Source: JBMNOZ01 sp050943335 (GTDB taxonomy: Bacteria > Bacillota > Desulfitobacteriia > Desulfitobacteriales > Syntrophobotulaceae). Taken from it: DNA of 35,678 bases. The notes beneath the pieces were generated by a model. It worked only from the letters and a program-made list of their open reading frames with translations, had not been told where the DNA came from and searched no databases. Shown piece by piece: positions 13,980 through 22,011 of this stretch (positions are counted from its first letter, which is position 1; each line of letters starts with the position of its first letter). The DNA lies in NCBI GenBank assembly GCA_050943335.1, contig JBMNOZ010000021.1, positions 1 through 35,678 of the forward strand, read 5' to 3'. The translations under genes and the position numbers were made by a program.

Positions 13980-15194
13980 ATGAGCGAGAATAGTCAAGGA
14001 TGTAAAACATGTGCCAGTGATCATTCGGCAAAGGACTTCACTTTTCCAAATAATGAACGGAATAAAATTAAGAAAGTGATTGGAATAATGAGTGGTAAGG
14101 GAGGAGTAGGCAAATCACTGGTTACCTCCCTAATGGCAGTAGCAATGAATAAAAGAGGTTATGAAACTGCAATTCTCGATGCGGATATTACCGGTCCTTC
14201 CATTCCTAAAGCTTTTGGGGTTACCAAAATGCTCGGCGGTAGTGAAGAGGGAATGCTCCCAGCCAGGAGCAAAAGAGGTCTTCAAATTATGTCCATCAAT
14301 TTGCTATTGGAAAATGAAACTGACCCGGTTATTTGGCGAGGTCCTATTCTTAGCGGAGTAATTAAGCAATTCTGGTCCGATGTGGTCTGGGGGGAAGTGG
14401 ATTTTATGTTCATCGATATGCCCCCGGGAACAGGAGATGTGCCGCTAACAGTTTTTCAATCCATTAAACTGGACGGTCTGGTTATAGTAGCCTCACCTCA
14501 GGAGCTGGTTTCCATGATTGTTGCTAAGGCAGTGAAAATGGCTAGGCAGATGCAAATCCCTATCTTAGGTTTAGTGGAAAACATGGCCTATTTCCAATGT
14601 CCGCAATGCGGTGGGAAATATAATATTTTCGGGGAGAGCGCATTGGAGGAAGTGGCGGCGCAATATCAGCTAAGAGTTCTTGCTCGCCTGCCTATAGATC
14701 CGAAAATTTCAGAGGCCTGCGATAAAGGACAGATAGAGTTTTATGAGGAAGATTGGCTTGCAAATGCTGCAGATATTTTAGAAGGCTTAGCGGGTAAAAA
14801 GGTTAAGCGATTCATTAAAGGAGGGAATTCAGAAATGAAAATTGCAGTTGCCAGTGACGGAGAAATGGTTGCTGAACATTTCGGTCATTGTGAGGAATTT
14901 AATATTTTCGAAACAGGAAATGGTCAGGTTTTAAAAAATGAAACCATACCCAATCCTGGCCATCGCCCCGGTTTTTTGCCGAATTTCCTAAACGACATGG
15001 GGGTAAAAGTAGTTATTTCCGGAGGCATGGGCGGCGGAGCAATTGATATCTTCAATGAAAAAGGGATTGAAGTCATAACTGGCGTTACGGGGAAAGCAAA
15101 AACTGCTGTAGAAGAATACCTCCAAGGTAATCTAAAATCCTCAGGATCGGTTTGCAACCAGCATCAACACTTAGGCGAGTGCGGAGGTCATTAA
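13980..15194 (+). CDS. Mrp/NBP35-type Fe-S carrier ATPase fused to a NifX-like domain
   Basis: This 404-residue protein has two parts. Residues 1-280 are an ApbC/Mrp/NBP35 ATPase: a Cys pair near the N-terminus (GCKTCAS), deviant Walker A IMSGKGGVGKSLVTSLMAVA, ILDADITGPSIPKAFG, IDMPPGTGDVPLT and the CPQCGGKY pair that bridges a cluster in the dimer. Residues 286-404 are a NifX-like domain, MKIAVASDGEMVAEHFGHCE to VISGGMGGGAIDIF, with a His/Cys-rich tail (VCNQHQHLGECGGH) that could bind metal. TAAGGAGACG precedes the ATG. An internal AAAGGAGGG (14817-14825) sits 9 nt before an in-frame ATG (14835) and could release the NifX domain as a separate protein. Confidence 0.93.
   Translation: MSENSQGCKTCASDHSAKDFTFPNNERNKIKKVIGIMSGKGGVGKSLVTSLMAVAMNKRGYETAILDADITGPSIPKAFGVTKMLGGSEEGMLPARSKRGLQIMSINLLLENETDPVIWRGPILSGVIKQFWSDVVWGEVDFMFIDMPPGTGDVPLTVFQSIKLDGLVIVASPQELVSMIVAKAVKMARQMQIPILGLVENMAYFQCPQCGGKYNIFGESALEEVAAQYQLRVLARLPIDPKISEACDKGQIEFYEEDWLANAADILEGLAGKKVKRFIKGGNSEMKIAVASDGEMVAEHFGHCEEFNIFETGNGQVLKNETIPNPGHRPGFLPNFLNDMGVKVVISGGMGGGAIDIFNEKGIEVITGVTGKAKTAVEEYLQGNLKSSGSVCNQHQHLGECGGH
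14817..14837 (+). promoter_or_regulatory. Internal ribosome binding site within the Mrp-NifX gene
   Basis: AAAGGAGGG followed 9 nt later by an in-frame ATG coincides exactly with the start of the NifX-like domain. This suggests a second translation product of 119 residues. Confidence 0.6.
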
Positions 15195-15213
15195 AAAATT
15201 TAATGTCAAAAAA

Positions 15214-15266
15214 AAAGAGAGTGTTGCGAATCTACTTTTCAAAGTAGTTACAGCAATACTCTCTTT
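15214..15266 (+). terminator. Terminator ending the NifX/MinD/Mrp block
   Basis: AAAGAGAGTGTTGC (15214-15227) pairs with GCAATACTCTCTTT (15253-15266), with one internal mismatch. An inner hairpin CTACTTT-TC-AAAGTAG is also present. The arms end in T-rich and A-rich tracts, so it may act in both directions. Confidence 0.85.
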
Positions 15267-15284
15267 ATTATTGGCAATAGGTAC

Positions 15285-15507
15285 TGTCATTTTTTAACCC
15301 ACTTTTTGGGATCTGAACAAGGAAAATAAAATATGGTAAAATGAAAAGATAGGAATAAGAGCGATAAAATGATGTCGATTCTAAAGTGATATTTTCGGCA
15401 ACATTTTTAGTGATATTGGTCATAGTTGTATACTTTTTATTCCCCTGGCAATTCCTAAATTAGAAAGATCCTTATTTCCGAATGATTACTTCGATCAAAA
15501 AATGACA
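15285..15507. repeat. Gene-free stretch bounded by an 11-bp inverted repeat
   Basis: The stretch 15267-15571 holds no convincing gene. TGTCATTTTTT (15285-15295) and AAAAAATGACA (15497-15507) are exact inverted copies 223 bp apart, as in a MITE or a deleted insertion sequence. No target duplication is evident. Within it is a 25-codon GTG ORF (about 15387-15464) reading VIFSATFLVILVIVVYFLFP, hydrophobic but without a good binding site. A chance repeat of this AT-rich word is quite possible. Confidence 0.35.
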
Positions 15508-15571
15508 CACAGGATTATTTTAAGGTTTTACTAATTATAGAAAAAGTTATAGAATAGGAAGAGACTGGACT

Positions 15572-15898
15572 TTACGGGGATTCGATTTTCTTTTTCCAAC
15601 GGTCGCTATCCCGGAGGCGATATTTCTCCATCATTTTTATGAAGGCTTTTTCCAAGTCTATGTTAAGAGAATTTGCCATACATATGATGATGAATAAAAT
15701 ATCGGCCATTTCCAGAGCTAGATCATTTTCGGGCTCGGAAGGTTTTTTCGGCTTTTGTCCGTAAAGGTGATTTATCTCTCTTGCCAATTCTCCCACTTCT
15801 TCTGTAAGGCGAAGCATCATAGTTGACGGTTGCCAATAGCCTTCTTCAAATTGGGAGATCCACTCATCGACTATTTTTTGCCAATCTTTGATATTCAT
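15572..15898 (-). CDS. MazG-like nucleotide pyrophosphohydrolase
   Basis: This 108-residue all-helical protein has the MazG metal motif: LTEEVGELAREINHLY (ExxE, about residues 30-45) and ALEMADILFIIICMAN (ExxD, about 62-77). These enzymes hydrolyse nucleoside triphosphates or modified nucleotides to monophosphates and pyrophosphate, acting as house-cleaning enzymes. The single-domain length matches the MazG-like group rather than two-domain MazG. Before the ATG the coding strand reads AAGGGAGGC. It is divergent from the cdaA operon. Confidence 0.88.
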   Translation of the reverse strand: MNIKDWQKIVDEWISQFEEGYWQPSTMMLRLTEEVGELAREINHLYGQKPKKPSEPENDLALEMADILFIIICMANSLNIDLEKAFIKMMEKYRLRDSDRWKKKIESP

Positions 15899-16038
15899 AT
15901 TATGCCTCCCTTACAAGTGTATAGTAAGATTATTGTAATTGAATATTTTTTGTCGGGCAAGGCTTTGCCCTCCTCCATAGAATCTATTTCTACTTATTAT
16001 TCGAGACGATAAATGTTTTTTGCAGAAGAGGTGAGACC

Positions 16039-16857
16039 GTGACTCAACTATTAGCTTTATTAAAAGCAATTAATTGGCATATCATTCTCGATATTGTTGT
16101 GGTTGCGGTTATCCTTTACCATTTGTTAATGTTGATTAAAGGAACAAGAGCAGTGCAGTTGATTAAAGGTCTCTTTATTCTGCTCATTGTTTCAGTTTTG
16201 GCGCGAAAGATTGAGTTGCCCACCCTATCTTGGATGCTCGATAAAGTCTGGTATATGTTAATTGTAGCCTTGCCCATAGTTTTCCAACCGGAACTCAGAA
16301 GAGCTCTTGAGCAATTAGGACGGGGAAAGTTTATAGTTATGCATCCTTCAAGCTCGGGGCCAGAGGAGTATAAAAGAATAATTGAGGAAATTGTTCGCTG
16401 TACGCAAATTTTATCTCAGAGCAGAATCGGGGCTTTAATAGTTATCGAAAAGCAAACTGGTATTCAGGAATTTATAGATACCGGAGTTAAAATTGACGGG
16501 GTAATATCTTCTGAATTTCTCGTGAATATTTTCATGCCCAAATCTCCTTTGCACGACGGGGCAGTTATTATTAGAGGCAGTAGGGTTGCTGCTGCCGGTT
16601 GTTTTCTGCCGTTGTCTCAAGATACTACAATCCAGCAAAATCTTGGGACTAGGCACAGGGCTGCTTTAGGGCTTTCGGAAGTGTCGGACGCTCTAATCAT
16701 TATTGTCTCCGAGGAAACAGGAGTAATTTCTGCTGCCCAAAATAGCCAGTTGACGAGATTTTTAGACGAGAAAAGCTTACGGGATCTTTTGAAAAATGAG
16801 ATGCTTGTTGACAAAACCTCCGTATACAATTTGTTTAGGAGGGGAAACAATGCGTGA
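16039..16857 (+). CDS. cdaA: Diadenylate cyclase CdaA
   Basis: This enzyme makes c-di-AMP from two ATP at the membrane. Its 272 residues comprise three N-terminal membrane spans (about 13-33, 40-56 and 67-83), a short coiled linker and the DAC domain. The catalytic DGA motif is at residues 173-175 (LHDGAVIIRG) and the RHR motif at 205-207 (GTRHRAALG), both intact. The start is GTG at 16039 after GAGGTGAGACC. The gene overlaps the ybbR/cdaR gene by 8 bp and heads the conserved cdaA-cdaR-glmM order of Firmicutes, which ties c-di-AMP to peptidoglycan precursor supply. Confidence 0.97.
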   Translation: MTQLLALLKAINWHIILDIVVVAVILYHLLMLIKGTRAVQLIKGLFILLIVSVLARKIELPTLSWMLDKVWYMLIVALPIVFQPELRRALEQLGRGKFIVMHPSSSGPEEYKRIIEEIVRCTQILSQSRIGALIVIEKQTGIQEFIDTGVKIDGVISSEFLVNIFMPKSPLHDGAVIIRGSRVAAAGCFLPLSQDTTIQQNLGTRHRAALGLSEVSDALIIIVSEETGVISAAQNSQLTRFLDEKSLRDLLKNEMLVDKTSVYNLFRRGNNA

Positions 16858-18073
16858 TCTGATTCGGCGGAATCTGGGGTACAAAGTAGTGTCTTTAGTA
16901 TTAGCGATTGTGTTTTCCCTTTGGATAACCAGTCAGGTTGATCCCGTACTATTTAATAAAAACAATATCAGCGTCCCTTTGATCCCTAAAAATCAACCGG
17001 CGAACCTGGTAATCGTATCCAACCTCCCCTCCATAACAGTGCGGATTGATAATGCCCAAGGAGTTGACGTTACAGATCTATACGCTTATGTGGATTTAAA
17101 AGACGCCACTCCCGGAGAACATTCATTTAAAGTGGCCATGAATATGCCGGAGGGAGTAAAAGTCGAAAGTTTAAGTCCGAACACGGTGGTCATAAAGCTA
17201 GATTTAGTTAAAGATAAAATCGTTCCGGTAGTAGTTAAAACAACCGGCCAAGTGGCAGAAGGCTTTGTGGTTGGAGAACCCCAAGTAGTTCCAGAAGTGG
17301 TTAATGTTCGGGGACCGGAGTCAATTATAGATCGCTTAGAAAATGTGGTTGTTGATGTCAATGTGACCGGCATGAAAGAAAGCAAGCGGGTCGCTTGGCC
17401 CGTAACTTTTAAAGATTTGAAAAGTGAAGGCTTATTTGGGCCTGACCCCAATTTAAAGTCGCTCAACCCCTTCCCAGATACGGTTGAAGTCCTAATCCCG
17501 GTTTACCCTGAGGGGTTGGCTGAGAAGGCGGTGCCTTTAAGAGTAGCGACCCGGGGCGATTTGGCGTCAGGATTAGAACTAAGAAATGTTGCTCCTGTTC
17601 CGGCCCGGGTTCAATTGTTGGGTGATTCTAAAAGCTTAAAGGAAATTCAATATATTGACCTAGGGGTTATTGACATTAGTGAAATCACTTCCAACAAAAT
17701 CATTGACATTGACCTAAAATCTATAACTCTGCCCCAGGGAGTATCTTTTATAGAAGGCACAAAGATCAGTGTTTCTATTGAAGTAGTCTCAAGCCCTATT
17801 AATAAAAAAATTAAAGGAATTCCGGTTGAAGTTAAGAATATTGCCCCTGGCTTACAAGCCAGGACTATTCCTGAGATTGAAATAACGGTTAGGGGCTATC
17901 CCAATGTCCTAGAAAAGATTAATCCAAAGGAAATTTCGGCCTGGGTGGATGCGGAGGGTTTGGAAACGGGAAGCTATCCGAACACACTTATTTATTGGAG
18001 TGTACCCCCTGGAATATCTGTAGTTCAAGCTCCACAAGTAGAATTAGTTTTAGAGGTTTCCGCAGTACAGTAG
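16850..18073 (+). CDS. cdaR: YbbR-domain regulator of CdaA (CdaR)
   Basis: CdaR is a membrane-anchored extracytoplasmic protein that modulates CdaA. This 407-residue protein has an N-terminal anchor (residues about 8-27, NLGYKVVSLVLAIVFSLWIT) followed by SQVDPVLF. Repeated YbbR beta-domains follow, each with signatures such as VNVRGPESIIDRLENVVVDV and VTVRGY-like VRGYPNVLEKINPKEISAWV. ATG 16850 has AGGAGGGGA just upstream; earlier in-frame codons lie inside cdaA. The stop is 25 nt before glmM, consistent with one operon. Confidence 0.95.
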   Translation: MRDLIRRNLGYKVVSLVLAIVFSLWITSQVDPVLFNKNNISVPLIPKNQPANLVIVSNLPSITVRIDNAQGVDVTDLYAYVDLKDATPGEHSFKVAMNMPEGVKVESLSPNTVVIKLDLVKDKIVPVVVKTTGQVAEGFVVGEPQVVPEVVNVRGPESIIDRLENVVVDVNVTGMKESKRVAWPVTFKDLKSEGLFGPDPNLKSLNPFPDTVEVLIPVYPEGLAEKAVPLRVATRGDLASGLELRNVAPVPARVQLLGDSKSLKEIQYIDLGVIDISEITSNKIIDIDLKSITLPQGVSFIEGTKISVSIEVVSSPINKKIKGIPVEVKNIAPGLQARTIPEIEITVRGYPNVLEKINPKEISAWVDAEGLETGSYPNTLIYWSVPPGISVVQAPQVELVLEVSAVQ

Positions 18074-18098
18074 AACAGGCAGAAAGGAGAAAAGAATT

Positions 18099-19436
18099 TT
18101 GACTAGACTTTTTGGAACAGATGGAGTAAGGGGAAAGGCGAATGAAGAACTCACTCCGGAGTTAGCCTATCGTTTAGGAAAAGCCGGAGCCCTTGTTTTA
18201 GGAAAAGATAGCGAGGCTAAGATCCTGGTTGGTAAAGATACTAGAGTTTCCGGAGATATGTTGGAAGCAGCCCTAGTTGCCGGGATATGTTCGGCAGGGG
18301 TTGATGTTCTTAAAGTTGGGGTATTACCCACTCCGGGCATAGCTTATTTGACCCGAATTAATAAAGCCTGTGCCGGGGTAGTAATTTCCGCTTCTCATAA
18401 CCCTTATCAGGATAATGGAATCAAATTTTTTGCTGCCAACGGCTTTAAACTGCCGGATGAGTTAGAGGACGAGATAGAAAACACTATGGCCAAGCTTCAT
18501 GATTTATCTTGCACGGGAAAAGAGGTAGGCAGGGTACTGGAAATAGGGAATAGCTTGGAAGACTATTGTGCTTTTCTAAAGGCCAAGTCAACAAATTTAG
18601 AAAACCTCAAAGTTGTCCTTGACTGTGCCAATGGAGCTGCTTCTTTTATCGCTCCCAAGATTTTGGAAGAGCTTGGGGCTGAGGTAGTGGCGCTGGCTTG
18701 CGAACCGGATGGGATTAATATTAATGACCATTGTGGTTCTACTTGCCCGGAATTTTTAGCTCGCCAAGTTTTAAAACATAAAGCTGATGTCGGCCTCGCT
18801 TTTGATGGAGATGCGGATAGAGTTATTGCCGTGGATGAAAAAGGCCAGGTTGTGGACGGGGATTTCATCATGGTTATTTGCGCCTTGGCTTTAAAAGAAG
18901 CGGGGAAATTGCCTAATGACGCCATTGTGGTGACGGTGATGAGTAATCTCGGTTTGCACAAAGCTTTGAAAAAAGCCGGAATTAGAGTATACGAGACCCA
19001 AGTTGGGGACCGCTATGTTTTGGAGAAAATGTTGGAAACCGGTACTTCTTTAGGAGGCGAACAATCCGGGCATTTAATATTCTTAGAACATAGTACTACC
19101 GGTGACGGTTTGCTCTCCGGCTTGCAGTTGCTCTCTATTCTTAAAGAAAAAAAAGCTAAGCTTTCTACTTTGGCTGCTCAGATGACAAGGTTCCCCCAGT
19201 TACTGGTTAATCAAAGAGTGGGAAATAAAAAAGAAGTCATGGAGAATGAATCTCTGCAAGTGGCAATCGAAAAAGTGCAAAACTATTTAGGCGATGAGGG
19301 CAGGGTTTTAGTCCGACCTTCAGGAACAGAAGCTTTAATCAGGGTGATGCTGGAAGGACAAAAAGAGGATGAGTTACAGAAACTTGCAGAAGAACTACTG
19401 GCTGTAATTAGAGCAGTAGATGAAAGGAATAATTAG
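18099..19436 (+). CDS. glmM: Phosphoglucosamine mutase
   Basis: GlmM converts glucosamine-6-phosphate to glucosamine-1-phosphate for UDP-GlcNAc and peptidoglycan. The 445-residue protein has the four signatures: N-terminal RLFGTDGVRGKAN, the phosphoserine loop VVISASHNPYQDNG (Ser99), the metal loop FDGDADRVIAVD, the sugar loop GGEQSGHLIF and the phosphate loop RPSGTEALIRVM. The start is TTG at 18099, preceded by AAAGGAGA. It is the third gene of the cdaA operon. In other Firmicutes c-di-AMP synthesis is inhibited by GlmM contact with CdaA; the gene order agrees with that. Confidence 0.98.
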   Translation: MTRLFGTDGVRGKANEELTPELAYRLGKAGALVLGKDSEAKILVGKDTRVSGDMLEAALVAGICSAGVDVLKVGVLPTPGIAYLTRINKACAGVVISASHNPYQDNGIKFFAANGFKLPDELEDEIENTMAKLHDLSCTGKEVGRVLEIGNSLEDYCAFLKAKSTNLENLKVVLDCANGAASFIAPKILEELGAEVVALACEPDGININDHCGSTCPEFLARQVLKHKADVGLAFDGDADRVIAVDEKGQVVDGDFIMVICALALKEAGKLPNDAIVVTVMSNLGLHKALKKAGIRVYETQVGDRYVLEKMLETGTSLGGEQSGHLIFLEHSTTGDGLLSGLQLLSILKEKKAKLSTLAAQMTRFPQLLVNQRVGNKKEVMENESLQVAIEKVQNYLGDEGRVLVRPSGTEALIRVMLEGQKEDELQKLAEELLAVIRAVDERNN

Positions 19437-19532
19437 AGAAGGGAACATACTGGCGGATTTTAGGCATATAATTTTAGATAGGGATTAGGTATTGGTTAGT
19501 TTTTATTTCCAAAAAAAATTTAAACCTTTATA

Positions 19533-19561
19533 TTGTGTCTAAATTTCGCCAGGATTATAAT
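19533..19561 (+). promoter_or_regulatory. Promoter of the glmS ribozyme/leader transcript
   Basis: TTGTGT (19533-19538), a 17-nt spacer and TATAAT (19556-19561) place a start about 75 nt before the ribozyme cleavage site, giving glmS its own promoter apart from the cdaA operon. An AAAGGAGGAG sequence lies shortly downstream (19581-19590) but leads only to a three-codon frame, so its meaning is unclear. Confidence 0.65.
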
Positions 19562-19640
19562 TAGAAAAGAATTTTAACAGAAAGGAGGAGTAGGTTATTG
19601 TTTAGATAAAATAATTACCAAACGGCTAAAATTAATATTT

Positions 19641-19789
19641 ATAGCGCCAGAACCATTAAAAAATGGTTGACGAGGAAGGGGTTTATCGAAAATTCGGCGG
19701 GTGCCCCTCGGTGGCTTGTCATCGTTAGATCTGTTACAAAACTGAGGAGTAATCTTCAGGACAAAAGCAGATTACACAAGGAAGGGTAA
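19641..19789 (+). ncRNA. glmS ribozyme (glucosamine-6-phosphate-activated)
   Basis: Conserved core elements appear in order: A-GCGCCAGAACC (cleavage expected between A19643 and G19644), TTGACGAGGAAGGGGTTTAT, CGAA-rich loop, TTCGGCGGGTGCCCC and a 3' pseudoknot/P4 region ending near AAGGAAGGG. This class self-cleaves when glucosamine-6-phosphate binds, exposing the mRNA to RNase J and lowering GlmS synthesis. It lies directly before glmS, which confirms the call. The exact 3' boundary is approximate. Confidence 0.93.
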
Positions 19790-19822
19790 TTTTGACGTCT
19801 ATTTTATTAGTTCATAAAAATG

Positions 19823-19846
19823 GCCGTTTCAAACGGCTGTTTTTTT
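19823..19846 (+). terminator. Terminator-like hairpin between ribozyme and glmS
   Basis: GCCGTT (19823-19828), TCA loop and AACGGC (19832-19837) are followed by TGTTTTTTT. A second hairpin, ACGGACT-GTTTT-AGTCTGT (19850-19868), abuts the glmS ribosome binding site AAGGAGAGGAG. Both lie in the leader after the ribozyme, so they may add attenuation or protect the message end. Confidence 0.65.
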
Positions 19847-19887
19847 GGTACGGACTGTTTTAGTCTGTAAGGAGAGGAGAAAAAGAA

Positions 19888-21711
19888 ATGTGCGGAATAA
19901 TAGGATATATAGGTTCTCGTCCGGTAATGCCGATTTTATTGGGAGGACTGAAGAAACAGGAATACAGAGGTTGTGATTCCGCTGGTATTGCAATCCTGGA
20001 GAATAACGAGATTCGAATTTACAAAAGTGCTGGTAAAATTTCAAAACTAGAAGAAAAAATTGAGAATCGAACGTTCAAAGGTAACATGGGGATCGGTCAC
20101 ACCCGTTGGGCAACCCATGGGCGACCGTCTGATTCTAACGCGCACCCCCACCTGGATTGTCATGGGGATTTTGCCGTTGTCCATAATGGTATTATCGAAA
20201 ACTACTTAGAGTTGAAGGAGTGGTTGATTGAAGAGGGGCACTGTTTCCGCTCCGAAACTGATACTGAAGTACTGGCCCATTTAGTAGAGCATTATTATAC
20301 TGGAGACTTTGAAGATGCAGTTCGACAAACTTTAATCAAAATTTCTGGTTCTTTTGCCATAGTGTTTTTCAGTCATAAACATCCCGGAACTCTAATTGCC
20401 GCTCGTCAAAACAGTTCCTTGATTGTAGGAATTGGCGAGCAGGAATATTTCTTGACTAGCGATATAGCGGCAATCCTTGAACATACCAGAAAGACTTATA
20501 TTCTGGATGATGGAGAAATGGTTTGTCTTTCTGATAAGGGAATTAAGTTTAGTGATTTTTTTGGGATCCCTCTGGAAAAAAATGTCTTTGAAGTTACTTG
20601 GGATCCGGTTACTGCTGAAAAAGACGGCTTTGAGCATTTCATGCTCAAAGAGATTTTTGAACAACCTAAAACCTTAAAAGACACTCTGGCCGGACGACTT
20701 AAAGATGATAGGGTTATCCTCCAGGAGATAGATTTAACTCCTGAGCAGATAGCCTCTTTTAACAAAGTGGTTATTGTCGGTTGCGGCACTGCTTACCATG
20801 CCGGATTAATCGGGTGCCGGCTGATGGAGAAGTGGGTCCGGGTTCCGGTGGAAGTCGATATTGCTTCAGAATTTAGATATCGCTCCCCCCTTATTGATGA
20901 GAAAACCTTAGTAATAATTATTAGCCAGTCCGGGGAAACTGCCGATACCCTTGTAGCTTTAAGGGAATCAAAAAACAGGGGGGCAAGAATTCTGGCCATT
21001 ACTAATGTTGTCGGCAGCACAGTGGCTCGAGAGGCCCACGATGTTATTTATACATGGGCAGGGCCAGAAATTGCTATCGCCTCGACGAAAGCTTACACTA
21101 CTCAGTTGGAAGTTCTTGTTTTAATAGCTTTATATTTAGCCCAAGCTAAAAAAACAATTCCTCAGGAGTGGATTAATGAAATAATTGCCGAACTTTGTAG
21201 CCTCCCGGGTAAGGCAGAGCAGATTCTTAGCAAGGCGGAAAAAATCAAAGAGCTGGCGAAAAATTTCCATGAGGTTACCAGTACCTTTTTCCTGGGAAGG
21301 GGTTTGGATTGGGCTCTCGCTCAAGAAGGTTCCCTCAAACTCAAAGAGGTATCCTATATTCACGCCGAGGCCTATGCGGCAGGGGAGCTAAAACATGGAA
21401 CTTTAGCTTTAATCACAGAGGAAACCCCCATTGTGGTTATTGCGACCCAAAGAGACCTTTATGATAAAACCCTAGCCAATGTCTTAGAAGTTCAAGCCCG
21501 GGATGCTCAGGTATTTGGAATTACCTTTGAAGGGAATACTGATTTTGGGGAAGCAGTGGACGAAGTATTTTACTTGCCTGAGACCATTAACGAACTGGGC
21601 CCAATCCTTGCCGTTATTCCCCTTCAGCTATTAGCTTATTATGTATCTTTAGATCGGGGTAATGATGTGGATAAACCGCGGAATTTATCTAAGAGTGTTA
21701 CGGTGGAGTAG
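19888..21711 (+). CDS. glmS: Glutamine:fructose-6-phosphate aminotransferase (isomerizing)
   Basis: GlmS makes glucosamine-6-phosphate, the first step of amino-sugar synthesis and the ligand of the upstream ribozyme. The 607-residue protein starts MCGIIGYIGSRP with the catalytic Cys2. Its glutaminase domain (1-240) includes GHTRWATHGRPSDSNAHPH, its two SIS domains include ISQSGETADTL and ASTKAYTTQLEVLVLIAL, and it closes with KPRNLSKSVTVE. One oddity is RGCDSAG at residues 27-33, where the family nearly always has RGYDSAG. AAGGAGAGGAG lies before the ATG. Confidence 0.98.
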   Translation: MCGIIGYIGSRPVMPILLGGLKKQEYRGCDSAGIAILENNEIRIYKSAGKISKLEEKIENRTFKGNMGIGHTRWATHGRPSDSNAHPHLDCHGDFAVVHNGIIENYLELKEWLIEEGHCFRSETDTEVLAHLVEHYYTGDFEDAVRQTLIKISGSFAIVFFSHKHPGTLIAARQNSSLIVGIGEQEYFLTSDIAAILEHTRKTYILDDGEMVCLSDKGIKFSDFFGIPLEKNVFEVTWDPVTAEKDGFEHFMLKEIFEQPKTLKDTLAGRLKDDRVILQEIDLTPEQIASFNKVVIVGCGTAYHAGLIGCRLMEKWVRVPVEVDIASEFRYRSPLIDEKTLVIIISQSGETADTLVALRESKNRGARILAITNVVGSTVAREAHDVIYTWAGPEIAIASTKAYTTQLEVLVLIALYLAQAKKTIPQEWINEIIAELCSLPGKAEQILSKAEKIKELAKNFHEVTSTFFLGRGLDWALAQEGSLKLKEVSYIHAEAYAAGELKHGTLALITEETPIVVIATQRDLYDKTLANVLEVQARDAQVFGITFEGNTDFGEAVDEVFYLPETINELGPILAVIPLQLLAYYVSLDRGNDVDKPRNLSKSVTVE

Positions 21712-21969
21712 GAAGTAATTCTCAAACAATTGATAATTGTTTGCCTAAAATAAACCCTTTCCCTTACCTTAAAGCCTTTCCGTGAAGAGGAGAAAGGGGA
21801 ATAGAAAAATTTAACAGAAAGCAGGCCCAAACACTTCAAAATAAAGGGGTAGAGAGGGATTTCGGAAGAAAAATTCTCACTCTTATTCCATGGGAAACCA
21901 GAGAAATCAAGCGTTGAGATAGGAGAGGGAGTTTTTTTAAAACAAATATATACAATACGCTTGTTATGA
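21712..21969. other. Intergenic region between convergent glmS and hsp20
   Basis: No gene is visible. A perfect 9-bp hairpin, CAAACAATT-GAT-AATTGTTTG (21723-21743), begins 12 nt after the glmS stop but has no T-run, so it may be a weak terminator or a 3'-end stabiliser. A run of seven T occurs at 21932-21938 without a clear stem. Confidence 0.5.
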
Positions 21970-21997
21970 AAAAGAATACCTTAAGCGGTACTCTTTT
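21970..21997 (-). terminator. Terminator of the hsp20 gene
   Basis: On the minus strand AAAAGAGTACC pairs with GGTATTCTTTT (11 bp with one G-U) around a 6-nt loop and is followed by TTTTT-type sequence. It lies 15 nt past the hsp20 stop. Confidence 0.82.
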
Positions 21998-22011
21998 GAT
22001 GATTTAATTAT

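Noticed and set aside
11353..15194. Nitrogenase (nif) cluster
   Set aside because: Only NifU- and NifX-like folds occur; nifH, D, K, E, N and B are absent, and the ATPases are MinD/Mrp type with ferredoxin inserts.
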